Assembly: GCA_963726005.1 (NCBI GenBank)
Contig: CAVSAT010000002.1
Span: forward strand, 558,001 to 622,000
DNA length: 64,000 nt
Reading direction: 5' to 3'
DNA from: Bog-473 sp963726005
GTDB lineage: Bacteria > Actinomycetota > Acidimicrobiia > Acidimicrobiales > RAAP-2
In this document: positions 54,701-63,656 of the stretch, in pieces
Position numbering within the stretch: position 1 is the first letter of the stretch
Layout of the letters: every line of letters begins with the position of its first letter
Program-made: the position numbers and the translations under genes
The notes under the pieces: generated by a model
Told to the model about the DNA's origin: nothing
The model's input: the letters and a program-made list of their open reading frames with translations, nothing else
Databases searched by the model: none

Positions 54701-54706
54701 ATGTTA
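54701..54706 (-). promoter_or_regulatory. -10 box TAACAT, predicted leaderless promoter
   Basis: The minus-strand TAACAT is separated from GTG 54694 by 6 bases. Confidence 0.5.
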
Positions 54707-54753
54707 CGACCGACTTGGTGTGGCCGGCGCTCGGGCGCCCGTCGAGCGGAGAG

Positions 54754-55437
54754 CTACCAGAGACCGGGAACAAGCCGCCAGCGCACGTGCCGCCGATAGT
54801 CCCCGTACTCCTCCGACGTCGCCAGCAGTCGCTCCTCGACCAGAGAACGGCCCACGTCACAGCCGATCACGAAGAGGATCACGACGACGTTCCACACGGA
54901 GATGCTCTGGAGCAGATACCCGACCAGAATCAGGAGGTACCCGGCGTAGAGGGGATGGCGGACGACGGCATATGGACCGCGGGCGACGATCCCCCGATCC
55001 GCGGCGACAGAACCGAAGGAGCGGCCAAGAGCGAGCAGGGACGCGACCGAGATGGCCAGGCCGGCCAGCTGGAGGACAAGACCGGCATCGAGGCCCCAAC
55101 GGGCGTGCGCGCCGGTTGGCTGGAGCAGGACGCCACCGAATGTGCCCGCGAATGCCAGAGCCCAGTCCCCGACGCGCCGGCTGGCGGCTCGGGGCGCCCG
55201 GCGAGCGAGAAAGGCGATCATGATCCACATCTGCTGGGCGAAGAAGGCGACACCGATCAGGCGGTCCGAATGCAGGTAGTAGAGGAGGTACTTCCGCGCG
55301 AAGAGCGCCGCCAGGAGCGCTCCGCCCACGTTCACGGTGACCCGGGCCACCCGCTCACCGTTGCGGCGGGTCTTCCCGCGGTCCGTGCTCTCCACCTGCG
55401 GTGGCGGCATCGGCGTGGACTCGCGCGAAGACCTCAT
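54754..55437 (-). CDS. Isoprenylcysteine carboxyl methyltransferase-family membrane protein
   Basis: 227 residues with about five hydrophobic segments. The family signature is G-P-Y-A-V-V-R-H-P-L-Y-A-G-Y near residue 150 and a late E-E-R-L-L followed by E-Y-G-D-Y-R-R-H-V near 205. Bacterial members methylate or reduce small lipophilic substrates at the membrane using SAM. The start is uncertain; ATG 55437 has GGGGAG directly against it and ATG 55410 is also possible. Confidence 0.78.
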   Translation of the reverse strand: MRSSRESTPMPPPQVESTDRGKTRRNGERVARVTVNVGGALLAALFARKYLLYYLHSDRLIGVAFFAQQMWIMIAFLARRAPRAASRRVGDWALAFAGTFGGVLLQPTGAHARWGLDAGLVLQLAGLAISVASLLALGRSFGSVAADRGIVARGPYAVVRHPLYAGYLLILVGYLLQSISVWNVVVILFVIGCDVGRSLVEERLLATSEEYGDYRRHVRWRLVPGLW

Positions 55438-55651
55438 CTCCCCATCATCCGCCTTGCCGTCCGGGGAGTCCAGACACCGCTTCGGCAGCGCGGGAACCGG
55501 TCGCCGAGAGCACGAGAGCCATCGGGGTGCGAACTCGATTGAGCCGCCCGCTCCCGTGTCGCCGGGACCGTGCGAGGACGCACGAATCAGCTCATCGATC
55601 CCCCGGGGTCTTCAGCGTCCCCACCCCGGCTGGACGCCTCGTGTCGGGAAT

Positions 55652-56593
55652 TCAGAACCCCATCGCGGCGATGATCGGAGCGTTGAGCTGCGTTCCGGTG
55701 ATGTCCCCTTCGTTTGGGGCGTCGCCGAAGGGATACACCTTGCCCTGTGCGGTCACGACCCAGTAGCCGAGTCCGTCATTGGTGGTGAAGATGGCCGCCG
55801 CCGGATCCGAACCGCCGGCGGCGCCCGCAGGCAAACTGCCGAGCGCCTTGGCGTCGCCGTAGTTGAAGACCTGCCCACTCGCGTCGAGGATGTAGTAGCC
55901 GAGGCCGCTCGACGTCGCCGCCGCAGCGACGATGGGTGTGCTCTGCAGTCCCGGCCCACCGAAGTAGGTGACGTCGCCGAAGCCGTAGACGTTCCCGGTG
56001 GTTGTCACCAACCAATAGCCCTTCCCGCTGGCGTCGGGCACGACGGCGACTGCCGATCCCGCGCATCCCCCGAACCCGGGGCAGCTGCCGGCAAAGTGGG
56101 CGTCCCCGAACGCGAAGACCCCGCCGTCGGACGCCACCATGAAGTACCCATGAGCCGTGACCGACGGCACCACGCCCACGATCGGTGCGTTCAAGCTGTG
56201 GGGGAGCCCGGAGCCCGCGGGGTTGAGACCGAGACCCGGGATGGAGCCGTAGAAGCCGGTGTTGTAGGAGAAGATCCCCCCGTCGGAAGCAACCAGCCAG
56301 TAGCCGGAGTAGCCGGTACCTGGGGTCGAAGGTGAGATGCCGACAACGGGACGCTGGAGCTTGAGCGAGCCCGTGGACCCGAAGAACTGGGCCTGCCCGA
56401 ACGTGAAGATGCCTCCGTCGCTACCGACCAACCAGTAGCCACACGGGGTCGTGGTCGCCGCGGCAACCCCGTCATACATGGGAGCGGTCAGAACCATGAG
56501 GGCGCCGATCGCAACGGCGATCCGACGGAGGCGAACGCGGCGAACGCGGCCAATAGACAATGCGAAACGTAGGGCCAAACGGAACCGCCTCAT
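55652..56593 (-). CDS. Secreted 'YWLVASDGG' repeat protein (short paralog)
   Basis: 313 residues from ATG 56593. An Arg-rich start and hydrophobic segment (I-A-V-A-I-G-A-L-M-V-L) form a signal peptide ending near A-A-A. Six degenerate blades follow, each built on G-Y-W-L-V-x-S-D-G-G-I-F, then G-x-A-x-F-x-G-S and a P-I-V-G motif. One blade has a cysteine pair (S-C-P-G-F-G-G-C). It lacks the cysteine/WNG half of the 4012 protein, so the blade module is mobile between proteins. The function is unknown; a cell-surface location is likely. Confidence 0.82.
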   Translation of the reverse strand: MRRFRLALRFALSIGRVRRVRLRRIAVAIGALMVLTAPMYDGVAAATTTPCGYWLVGSDGGIFTFGQAQFFGSTGSLKLQRPVVGISPSTPGTGYSGYWLVASDGGIFSYNTGFYGSIPGLGLNPAGSGLPHSLNAPIVGVVPSVTAHGYFMVASDGGVFAFGDAHFAGSCPGFGGCAGSAVAVVPDASGKGYWLVTTTGNVYGFGDVTYFGGPGLQSTPIVAAAATSSGLGYYILDASGQVFNYGDAKALGSLPAGAAGGSDPAAAIFTTNDGLGYWVVTAQGKVYPFGDAPNEGDITGTQLNAPIIAAMGF

Positions 56594-56911
56594 CGCCAAC
56601 CACCCTTCAATACCCCGGCCCCGCCGGGCTGCGCTTGCGTTGAAACTATCAGTCCGGATGCGCGTGAAATCCATCCTGCTGTTGACGCCGACAGAGGAAC
56701 CGATATCAGGCGCGTGCCGGAGGAGTTGTCACGGAGTTGTTCGTGTTAGGCCCGACCGGCTCTACCAGCTGTGGGGCATGTGACGTCAAAATCATCAGCA
56801 GGCGGCGAGATGATCGCGGTCGGGCAATGGGGCCCGGCCCGCGATCATCTCCGGGCGAAGGCTGAATCGGCCGTCGGACCGTGTCCACCATGCACTCGGA
56901 CGCCGCGACCG
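56594..56911. other. 318-base intergenic region, no gene recognised
   Basis: The region lies between the start of the repeat protein and the corrected end of the methyltransferase. The uncorrected methyltransferase frame crosses it as non-homologous sequence. No terminator or promoter stands out. Confidence 0.4.
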
Positions 56912-57476
56912 TCAGTGGGCGCGAGCGGTACACACCCAGCCGAGGTCGTAGGTGCGCACCTCGACCGATCTGAATCCCGCAACCCCGAGCCGGGATTCCA
57001 AGCCCGTCGGGGTCGATCGGGTTGTAGGTGTCGCCCTCGTGGAAGAGCGCGCTGCCCTCGGAGTAGGCCCCGTCGGCCGCCACGAGAACCCCTCCGGGGA
57101 CGAGCACCCGAGCCAGCTCGGCGAAGACGCGGTCCTGCTGTGCGTCCGGGGCGATGTGGTGCAGCATGTGAAACGAGGCCGCTCCGGTGAAATTGTCCGC
57201 CGGGAAATCCAGCGCGGCCGCATCGCCGACCACCACCTTCACACTCCCGTCGCCGATCCGCTCGGCGAGAGAAACCGCCAGCCCCTCGTCGACCTCCACT
57301 GCGGTCAGGCGCGGCGTCATGGTACGCAGCACATCGGTCGTGAAGCCTGGCCCGGGCCCGATTTCGATCGCATCGTCACCGAGATCGACGCCGCGCAGGG
57401 CGACCGGGAGAATGGTGTCGCGCACCGTCCGCCGCCATTCTTCGCTGGCACAGAACGCCATGTGCCCAGGGTTCAT
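56912..57476 (-). CDS. Class I SAM-dependent methyltransferase, one-base frameshift
   Basis: About 188 residues when repaired. Motif I is I-E-I-G-P-G-P-G-F-T-T-D near residue 37, then A-V-E-V-D-E, V-V-G-D-A-A-A-L-D-F near 83 and H-M-L-H-H-I near 103. After N-P-I-D-P-D-G-L the frame leaves the family; the other frame continues E-S-R-L-G-V-A-G-F-R-S-V-E-V-R-T and stops at 56912. One surplus G between 56992 and 57003 explains this. The unrepaired frame would run on to 56706. The substrate is unknown. Confidence 0.78.
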
Positions 57477-57492
57477 CGCGAGAACGGGCCGC

Positions 57493-58750
57493 TCAGCCGG
57501 GGGCCTGGACCTGGTACTCGTCCTTCCACCATCGCGCCGCGCGCACCTCCTCCGGGTCCGTGCGCAACGTCGGGTCCTGTCCTAGGTCGGCCGGCGTCGG
57601 GCCGATGTGCTCGGCGATGCGGCGTAGCGCGTTCAGGTCGAATCCGTAGCAGCGCGCGGCGGTCTCACCGAGCAGCTGGCGGGCGTCTTCGACGGGGATG
57701 CCGCCGAAGTCCCCTCGGAGCCGCTCCTGGGTGTGGGGCCACGTGCCTTCGGGGTGCGGGTAGTCGGTCCCCCACATCACGACGTCGCAGCCCAACACGT
57801 GGCGGCGTCGGATCTCTTCCTTGGACATCGTCGACGCCCCGATGAAGATGTTCTCTCCGAAATAGTCCGACGGCAGCTTCGAGATCTTGCCCTTCAACAG
57901 CGCGGCCATCTTCTTGGTCGGTGTGGCCCCCACCCATGTACTGGTCCCACTTCCACATCATGTCGGCGGCCCAGTAGGCGGCCGCCTCGGTCACCACGTA
58001 CTTGAGGCGCGGGAAGCGCTCGAAGACGCCCGAGAAGAGCAGGTGCCACATGGGGCGGGCGGCCCACCACACCACCTCGGCCAGGTAGATCCCGATGTTG
58101 TCGTTGTACTCCTCTTGGGGAGCCTCCCCCGAGTGCGTGTGGACCGGGAAGCCGGCCGCCTGGCAGGCCGCCCACACAGGGTCGTAGTCGGGATGGTTGT
58201 ACGGCACGAGGTCGTGCCACATCGTCGGCACCATGATCCCGCGGATGCCCGCCTGCTCGGCTAGCCACTCGATCTCGGCCACGGAGCGCTCGACGCCGTG
58301 TGTGATGGGGACGAGCGCGATGCCGCCGTGCCGCTCGGGGCTGCGGGCGCACATCTCGGCCAGGAACCGGTTGTGAGCTCGCGCCCCCGCGAAGGCAAGC
58401 TCGGGGTCGGAGATCGCGCCGGCGGAGAGGCCGGCGCCGAAGGGCGGCGATGCCATGCCGGTGATGGCGTCGGCGTCGGCGAACATGACCTCGGCCGTCA
58501 CGCCGTCCGCATCCAGTTCCTTGTCGCGCTGCTCAATGTCCCAGGCGCCGCGCAACCCCTCCTCGTTGTCGGTCTCCCACCCCATGATGTAGTCGTAGTT
58601 CATCTGCAGCGCCTGGTCGCGGTTGGCTTGGCGTTCCGCCAGGTACTCGTCGAACTGGCGGTGGTAGGCCGCATCGAGGTAGGGCCGGTATGCCTCGCAG
58701 GGCAAACCTGCGTGGGCGTCGGCCGAAATGATGGTGTAGCGCTCGCTCAT
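57493..58750 (-). CDS. Amidohydrolase 2 (ACMSD-like) family protein, one-base frameshift
   Basis: About 419 residues when repaired. It begins I-I-S-A-D-A-H-A-G and contains H-T-H-S-G near residue 205, V-V-T-E-A near 245 and M-W-G-T-D-Y-P-H-P-E-G near 325, the metal-binding layout of the amidohydrolase_2 family, whose members include decarboxylases and hydrolases of ring-derived acids. The frame breaks in a run of G at 57926-57936 after Q-Y-M-G-G; the continuation starts A-T-P-T-K-K-M. It is the last gene of a four-gene operon and overlaps the previous gene by ATGA. Confidence 0.85.
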
Positions 58751-59523
58751 CGTTTCGCCCCGAGCACTGAAAGGTCGTCGTAGCGCTGGTGGATGAAGGG
58801 CTCCAGGCCGGCGCGCGGCACCGGCCCGATGATGCGGCCCACCTGAGTGGAGGCCCGCTCCGTCCAGTTGATGTCGACCATGCGACGTACGACCAGGTCG
58901 GCCACGGGGTCCAGTGGGGCCTCCTTCAGGATCAACTCCCCCTCGATTCCCTCGTAGACCCGGGTGCGCTCCGTCTTTTCGCCGTATACCAGCAGCGGGT
59001 CCTGGTCGAGCACCCCCGCAGCCTCCGGCGAAGGCGAGAGCTTGAACCAGAAATCCGTCTTGGCCAGCTCGTAGTTGTCGCGCGGCCCGGAGACACGCCC
59101 TGCGATCTCGCACACGACCGAACCCATGCGTGCGATGCGGGCCGACACGGCGGCGCCCTCTCGGCTGACGTCGACCTCGGCCAACTTCTTCGGCTCGCCG
59201 TTGACTTCGCGACCGCCGATCAGCGACTGCTCGGTCGTCATGGGCATGAAGATCGGGTACTCGCCCAGCCGGTCTTCGTGTCGTGCCTGCACGCCGACCC
59301 AGCCGGCCCCGAAGACCGGCAGCCCCGGCATCTCGACACGGGTGATCGTGATGCGCACCAGCGGTTCGGGGCCGGGAACGAGGGGCGGGGGGAGCACCGC
59401 GGCCACGATCTCGGGATCGGTCTCGTAGACCGCCGTGACCGCCTCCGACCAGATGTCCGCCTTCTTGGCATCGATCTCCCGGTTGACCTGAACGGCGCGG
59501 GCGCCGTATCTCACGGTCTGCAT
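58747..59523 (-). CDS. Acetoacetate decarboxylase-like protein
   Basis: 258 residues from ATG 59523 with a GGGAGGG ribosome site. The pattern matches the ADC family: P-E-P-L-V-R-I near residue 52, and the Schiff-base lysine candidate in N-G-E-P-K-K-L-A near 108. Family members decarboxylate or rearrange keto acids. It lies between two paralogous amidohydrolases, 14 bases after the first and overlapping the second, so it probably acts in the same pathway. Confidence 0.8.
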   Translation of the reverse strand: MQTVRYGARAVQVNREIDAKKADIWSEAVTAVYETDPEIVAAVLPPPLVPGPEPLVRITITRVEMPGLPVFGAGWVGVQARHEDRLGEYPIFMPMTTEQSLIGGREVNGEPKKLAEVDVSREGAAVSARIARMGSVVCEIAGRVSGPRDNYELAKTDFWFKLSPSPEAAGVLDQDPLLVYGEKTERTRVYEGIEGELILKEAPLDPVADLVVRRMVDINWTERASTQVGRIIGPVPRAGLEPFIHQRYDDLSVLGAKR

Positions 59524-59537
59524 TGTTCCCTCCCTCG

Positions 59538-60779
59538 TCACCACGCACGCAGGATCTGCGTGGGGTCGAATGCGTTGCACGTCGTCGTGGTCGGCCAGTC
59601 CTCGGGCGCGAGCGGCTGCGCCACCTCGGCCACGAGCGGTCCGACGCGGTCGCCGATCGATCGCAGCTCGCCGAGGTCGAAGCCGTAGAAGGAGGCCGCC
59701 GTCGACTCGACCATGGCGCGAACGTCGGGCTCCGGGTAGGCGGCGAAGGCCACGCGGAGCGCCTCGGTCGTGTACGGGTAGCTCCCCTCGGAGTGTGGGT
59801 AGTCGGCGCCCCACATGACGTGGTCGATGCCGAGGTCGCGGCACAACGGCGCCTCGCTCGGTCGCAGGAAGCTGGCGCCAATCCAGAAGTTCCGCGCGAA
59901 GTACTCGGTGGGGGTCATCGTCATCTTCGCCGCGGCGGCGCCGAAGAAGTTCGCCTCGGCGGCGTTCGCCGTCGTCATGCGCCCGTAGAACCAGTCCAGC
60001 GTCTGCAGCCCACGGGGCAACCAGGCCACCCCCTGCTCGGTGACCGCGAAGCGGAGTGTCGGGTGGCGCTCGAGCACGCCGGAGAAGATCAGGTGCCAGA
60101 CCGAGCGGTGGCTGAACCACGGGATCTCAATCAACATCATGGCCCGCGCCGCCTCGTGCTCCCCGTAGTCCGGGAGCGCGCTGCCCCCGTGGATGTTGAT
60201 GGGCACGTCCAGCTCGGCGCACGCCCGCCACAGCGGCTCGTAGTGGTCCTCCCAGAGAGGAGGGAGGTGCGAATTGGGAGGGATGGACGGGAGGAGGATG
60301 CCGCCGAAGGGGTCGAAGGTCTCCGCGGCCCACCTGACCTCGGCGACGGCGTCATCCATGTCGTTGGCGAACACCTGGACGATCCCGGCGCGACGACCTG
60401 CTGTCCGGGCACAGAAGTCGGCCAGCCAGCGGTTGTGCGCCTGGACTCCGGCCCAACGGTGCTCGTAGTCCTCCGGGGTGGGCGGCAGAGCGACCAGGTT
60501 GCCCTCCGCGAAGAAGGGCGGGACCGTGTTGGGGAAGAGAACCTCCGCCGCGATGCCGTCGGACTCCGTCTCGGCGAGGCGCCGATCGCTGTCCCAGCTG
60601 CGGTAGGCGATGGGCGCGATCAGATCGGCGTAGGGGTTCACATAGTCGGCGGCCCAGGCGTCGAACTCGTCGTGCCAACGACGAGCCAGGTAGGGCCGGT
60701 AGTCACCGATGTCGCCGCCGGCATGGCCGTCGGCCGACACGACGGTGTAGCGCGCCGGCGCGGACGACGTGGCGGTCAT
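59538..60779 (-). CDS. Amidohydrolase 2 (ACMSD-like) family protein
   Basis: 413 residues. It is a paralog of the 57493 gene: V-V-S-A-D-G-H-A-G near the start, I-N-I-H-G-G near residue 193, F-A-V-T-E-Q near 243 and M-W-G-A-D-Y-P-H-S-E-G near 323. These provide the metal ligands of a TIM-barrel hydrolase or decarboxylase. Its ATG overlaps the stop of the upstream SDR, so the genes are coupled. Confidence 0.88.
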   Translation of the reverse strand: MTATSSAPARYTVVSADGHAGGDIGDYRPYLARRWHDEFDAWAADYVNPYADLIAPIAYRSWDSDRRLAETESDGIAAEVLFPNTVPPFFAEGNLVALPPTPEDYEHRWAGVQAHNRWLADFCARTAGRRAGIVQVFANDMDDAVAEVRWAAETFDPFGGILLPSIPPNSHLPPLWEDHYEPLWRACAELDVPINIHGGSALPDYGEHEAARAMMLIEIPWFSHRSVWHLIFSGVLERHPTLRFAVTEQGVAWLPRGLQTLDWFYGRMTTANAAEANFFGAAAAKMTMTPTEYFARNFWIGASFLRPSEAPLCRDLGIDHVMWGADYPHSEGSYPYTTEALRVAFAAYPEPDVRAMVESTAASFYGFDLGELRSIGDRVGPLVAEVAQPLAPEDWPTTTTCNAFDPTQILRAW

Positions 60780-61651
60780 CAGGTCAGTGCCGCCGGCGGG
60801 AGCTGTCCCGCCCCGATCGCATCAGCACGCCGGTGCAGCATCGCCGCCGACTCCTCGAGGCCCTTCCCGATGATGAAGTCGCCCCGCTTCACGCCCTGCA
60901 CGCAGAAACGACCGAGCTCAAGGAGGTCCATCACCTCGACCGGGCGGCCCGCAGCCTCGAGCTGCGCCCTGAACTCCGCGAAGGTGGTGCCGGGGGCGGG
61001 GGGCCTGGGCTTGACCCGTGCGAGCGCGTCCGGGCGGTTGCGCTGCGCCGTCCAAAGGCCCGTCTCGAGCAGACCGCCCGAGGGATAGAACACGGCGGCT
61101 CGCAGGTCGGTGCCCGCCGCCACGAGTTGGTGGGCCAGTGCCTCGGTGAAGCAGGAGATGGCCGCCTTGCTCGAGGCGTACACCGAGGCGTAGGGGACGG
61201 GCGCGATGCCCCCGTCCATGCTCGACGTGTTGACCACCACGCCGGGCTCGCCCGACTCGATCATGCGGGGCACGAAGGACAGGACGCCGTTGGCCACGCC
61301 GAAGACATTGACCGAGAAGCACCAAGCCCAGTCGTTGGCCTCCTGCTCCCAGGGTCGCCCTCCCCCGCCCGAGGTCACGCCGGCATTGTTGAAGAGCAGA
61401 TGGCAGGCACCTTCGCGGGCGAAGACGTCCAGCGCCAAGGCCTCAACAGACTCGGCCGACGAGACGTCGGTCACGACCCCGCGGACGGCCCCGGCCTCGG
61501 CGAGCTCCTTCACCGCGATCTCGAGCACCGCCTCCTCGACGTCCGCGATGACGACCCGGGCACCCTCCTCCAGGAGCGCTTCCGTGATGCCGCGGCCGAT
61601 GCCTGCCGCTCCCCCGGTGACCACGGCAACCTTGCGGCTCAGATCGTTCAA
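60779..61651 (-). CDS. Short-chain dehydrogenase/reductase (SDR)
   Basis: 290 residues from TTG 61651, chosen because GGGGG lies 7 bases upstream and the SDR core starts here. It has V-T-G-G-A-A-G-I-G near residue 11, N-N-A-G-V near 87, and Y-A-S-S-K near 153. It is longer than a minimal SDR, with a C-terminal extension. As first gene of the operon it may oxidise an alcohol to the keto compound used by the downstream decarboxylase and hydrolases. Confidence 0.82.
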   Translation of the reverse strand: MNDLSRKVAVVTGGAAGIGRGITEALLEEGARVVIADVEEAVLEIAVKELAEAGAVRGVVTDVSSAESVEALALDVFAREGACHLLFNNAGVTSGGGGRPWEQEANDWAWCFSVNVFGVANGVLSFVPRMIESGEPGVVVNTSSMDGGIAPVPYASVYASSKAAISCFTEALAHQLVAAGTDLRAAVFYPSGGLLETGLWTAQRNRPDALARVKPRPPAPGTTFAEFRAQLEAAGRPVEVMDLLELGRFCVQGVKRGDFIIGKGLEESAAMLHRRADAIGAGQLPPAALT

Positions 61652-62047
61652 CCTGTTGCCCCCAGTTTCTGACGCCCCGTCAGCCGACCACCCTAACGCC
61701 CGCCCGCGCCGCCGTGTGTGGGCCCGGGGGCGACCGGTGTGCCCGCTCGAGGCGCAGTCCGACCAGCTCAGACGGATGATCCGCCGGCCCTTGTAACCGC
61801 GACGGGTGCTCGAGCGTCGATTCTCCAGTTGGGGCCCGGGAGGTGGCGACCGTGACACACCGTTCGAGGTGGCAAGGGATCTGTGTCGCAGAGGGACTGA
61901 TCACTTCCTTCGCGGGCCTGGGCAAGAGTCCCCAGCTCCAGACGGACGGCGTGACCATCGCCAACTGGTACACGTCGGTGTGTGGCGGCACGCTGGCCAC
62001 GTCCCCGACCACCGGACTCGGGTAGTCAGTCGGCGAGGGGGTAACCG
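61652..62047 (+). other. 396-base region with a low-confidence 60-codon ORF
   Basis: No recognised gene. A plus-strand ORF of 60 codons ending at 62025 has strong third-position G/C bias and no homolog I recognise. It contains two cysteines and has no ribosome site. It may be a remnant. The rest holds the divergent promoters of the SDR operon and DinB. Confidence 0.25.
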
Positions 62048-62554
62048 GTGTCCGAGACAGCGCCACAGCTCAGCGTCGCACGGCCCGACGAGGCGACGCC
62101 GCTCGACGAGATGGCCATGGCGCGGGTGTGGCTGCAGCACCTGCGCGAGAGCGCCGTCTTCAAGGTCCAGGGCCTCACTGGCGATCAGCTGCGCTGGCAG
62201 CCCGCGCCGACGGCCAACTCGCTCGGGGTCATCGTGGTCCATCTGGGGTACGCCGAGCGGCTCTGGCTCCGGGCCATCTACGCCGGCGAGGCCATGGACA
62301 TGGGATGGCGCACCCGCATGTTCGAATTGCCCGACGGCTGGGGCGTCGACGACGTCCTCGCGTTTTACCGGGCGGAGACCGCCCTCACCGATGCCGTCAT
62401 GGACCAGGCGTCATCGTTCGACCTGCCCTCCTCGGGCGAGCTCCGCCCGACCACGTTGCGCTGGGCCGTCTACCACCTGATTGAGGAAACGGCCAGGCAC
62501 GTCGGCCACATGGACATCACCCGTGAGCTGCTCGACGGGAGCGTCGGCCGTTGA
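62048..62554 (+). CDS. DinB-family (DUF664-type) protein
   Basis: 168 residues from GTG 62048 with GAGGGGG 7 bases upstream. A four-helix bundle is suggested, with candidate metal-binding histidines in V-V-H-L-G near residue 62, Y-H-L-I-E-E near 144 and H-V-G-H-M-D near 152. Members include mycothiol-, bacillithiol- or glutathione-dependent transferases and isomerases, so thiol-dependent detoxification is a reasonable but unproven role. Confidence 0.82.
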   Translation: MSETAPQLSVARPDEATPLDEMAMARVWLQHLRESAVFKVQGLTGDQLRWQPAPTANSLGVIVVHLGYAERLWLRAIYAGEAMDMGWRTRMFELPDGWGVDDVLAFYRAETALTDAVMDQASSFDLPSSGELRPTTLRWAVYHLIEETARHVGHMDITRELLDGSVGR

Positions 62555-62861
62555 GTGGCCCGACGATCAGGCCGGACTCCGTCAGCGCGACCAGATCTTC
62601 CGTGGCGTTCCGACCGGGATCAGACCTCCGGCTCGGGAGCGTCGCGTCCCTCCGCGGCCTCGGACGACTCGACCCCGGTCCCGCTCCCTGCGGGACCCCG
62701 TGACGTGGGATCCTGGTGTCCGCCGCGGAACTACCGTGACGACGTGTCCGGCGCCCGAGTGGCGTCGGGGCCGATCAATTCGGGCTGACCCCATACGGGT
62801 GCGCCGAACGCTTAAATTGGCATAGTTCAAGCTCGGGGCGTAGGAGGTCGAAATACCGGCC
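62555..62861 (+). other. 307-base intergenic region with an AT-rich promoter-like patch
   Basis: No gene recognised. A short AT-rich patch near 62812-62828, containing TTAAATT and CATAGTT, is the likely promoter for the RodZ-like gene that starts at 62862. Confidence 0.4.
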
Positions 62862-63578
62862 ATGGACGTGCAAGCTGACGAAACGGGGCTCTTGCCCGAC
62901 CCGTCTGCCACGGCCATTCTCGAAGGGCCGGTCACAGGTAGGCAACAGCCGGTCACAGGCGGGCACCAGCCGGTCACGGGCGGGCGGCAACAGCAGCTGT
63001 TCGCCGACTCGTACCCGACCTACGCGGACACCGACCAGATCCCGGTAACCCTCGGCGGCCGCGCCGGACGCGCCGGCCGCAGCGGCCACGGCCCACCACG
63101 CTCGAGCTGGTTGCTCCGGGCGGCGGTGGTGCTGGTCAGCCTCGCGGTTCTCGCCGCCGGAGCGGCGCTCGGCCTCGTGAAGGCCGGGGTCATCGGCGAC
63201 GGGAGCAACAACGGCAATGGCAACGGGACGGCGCAGCCGCCACAGCACACCCCGGCGACCGTCCCCAAGGCACCCCTGCTGACCCAGCTCTCGACGGGGA
63301 ACGGGACCGCCAGCTACCGCATCGACATCGCCGCCTACGCGGTGACCGTGGCCACGACGACCGGCCGCTCGTGGGTCGCCATCGGCATCACCGGCCACAA
63401 CCCCAGCTACGAAGGCATCCTGGCCCCTGCCTCGTCCCAGAAGGAGATCCTGATCGGCTCGTCCACCGTGAACGTCGGAGCCGGTGGGACCAAGTTGATC
63501 CTCACGTCCGGTCACAGGTCGGCCACATTGACGCCACCCTCGGCGCCCTTCACGTACCAGTTCATGACCAAGGGCTGA
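62862..63578 (+). CDS. Single-pass membrane protein with RodZ/DUF4115-like outer domain
   Basis: 238 residues. The cytoplasmic N-terminal 80 residues include three tandem P-V-T-G units. One membrane helix (L-L-R-A-A-V-V-L-V-S-L-A-V-L-A-A) is near residue 85. The outer domain contains V-A-T-T-T-G-R-S-W-V-A-I near 165 and a final beta-rich section, reminiscent of DUF4115. No DNA-binding helix-turn-helix is present, unlike RodZ. The function is unknown. Confidence 0.6.
   Translation: MDVQADETGLLPDPSATAILEGPVTGRQQPVTGGHQPVTGGRQQQLFADSYPTYADTDQIPVTLGGRAGRAGRSGHGPPRSSWLLRAAVVLVSLAVLAAGAALGLVKAGVIGDGSNNGNGNGTAQPPQHTPATVPKAPLLTQLSTGNGTASYRIDIAAYAVTVATTTGRSWVAIGITGHNPSYEGILAPASSQKEILIGSSTVNVGAGGTKLILTSGHRSATLTPPSAPFTYQFMTKG
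62930..62988. repeat. Short tandem repeats encoding P-V-T-G units
   Basis: Three copies of a unit built on CCGGTCAC are spaced by 21 and then 24 bases and encode P-V-T-G-x-x-Q in the cytoplasmic region of the RodZ-like protein. Copy number variation would keep the frame. Confidence 0.6.
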
Positions 63579-63656
63579 TTCCGTCGCGTGAGCAGCGCCG
63601 GGCGCCGCGACACCGCCACCTGATCGCGGTCTGAGCGCCCACACCGGCTCGCCCGC

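Noticed and set aside
62930..62988. Short repeats as a CRISPR array
   Set aside because: The repeats are 21 to 24 bases apart without unique spacers and lie in frame within a coding region.
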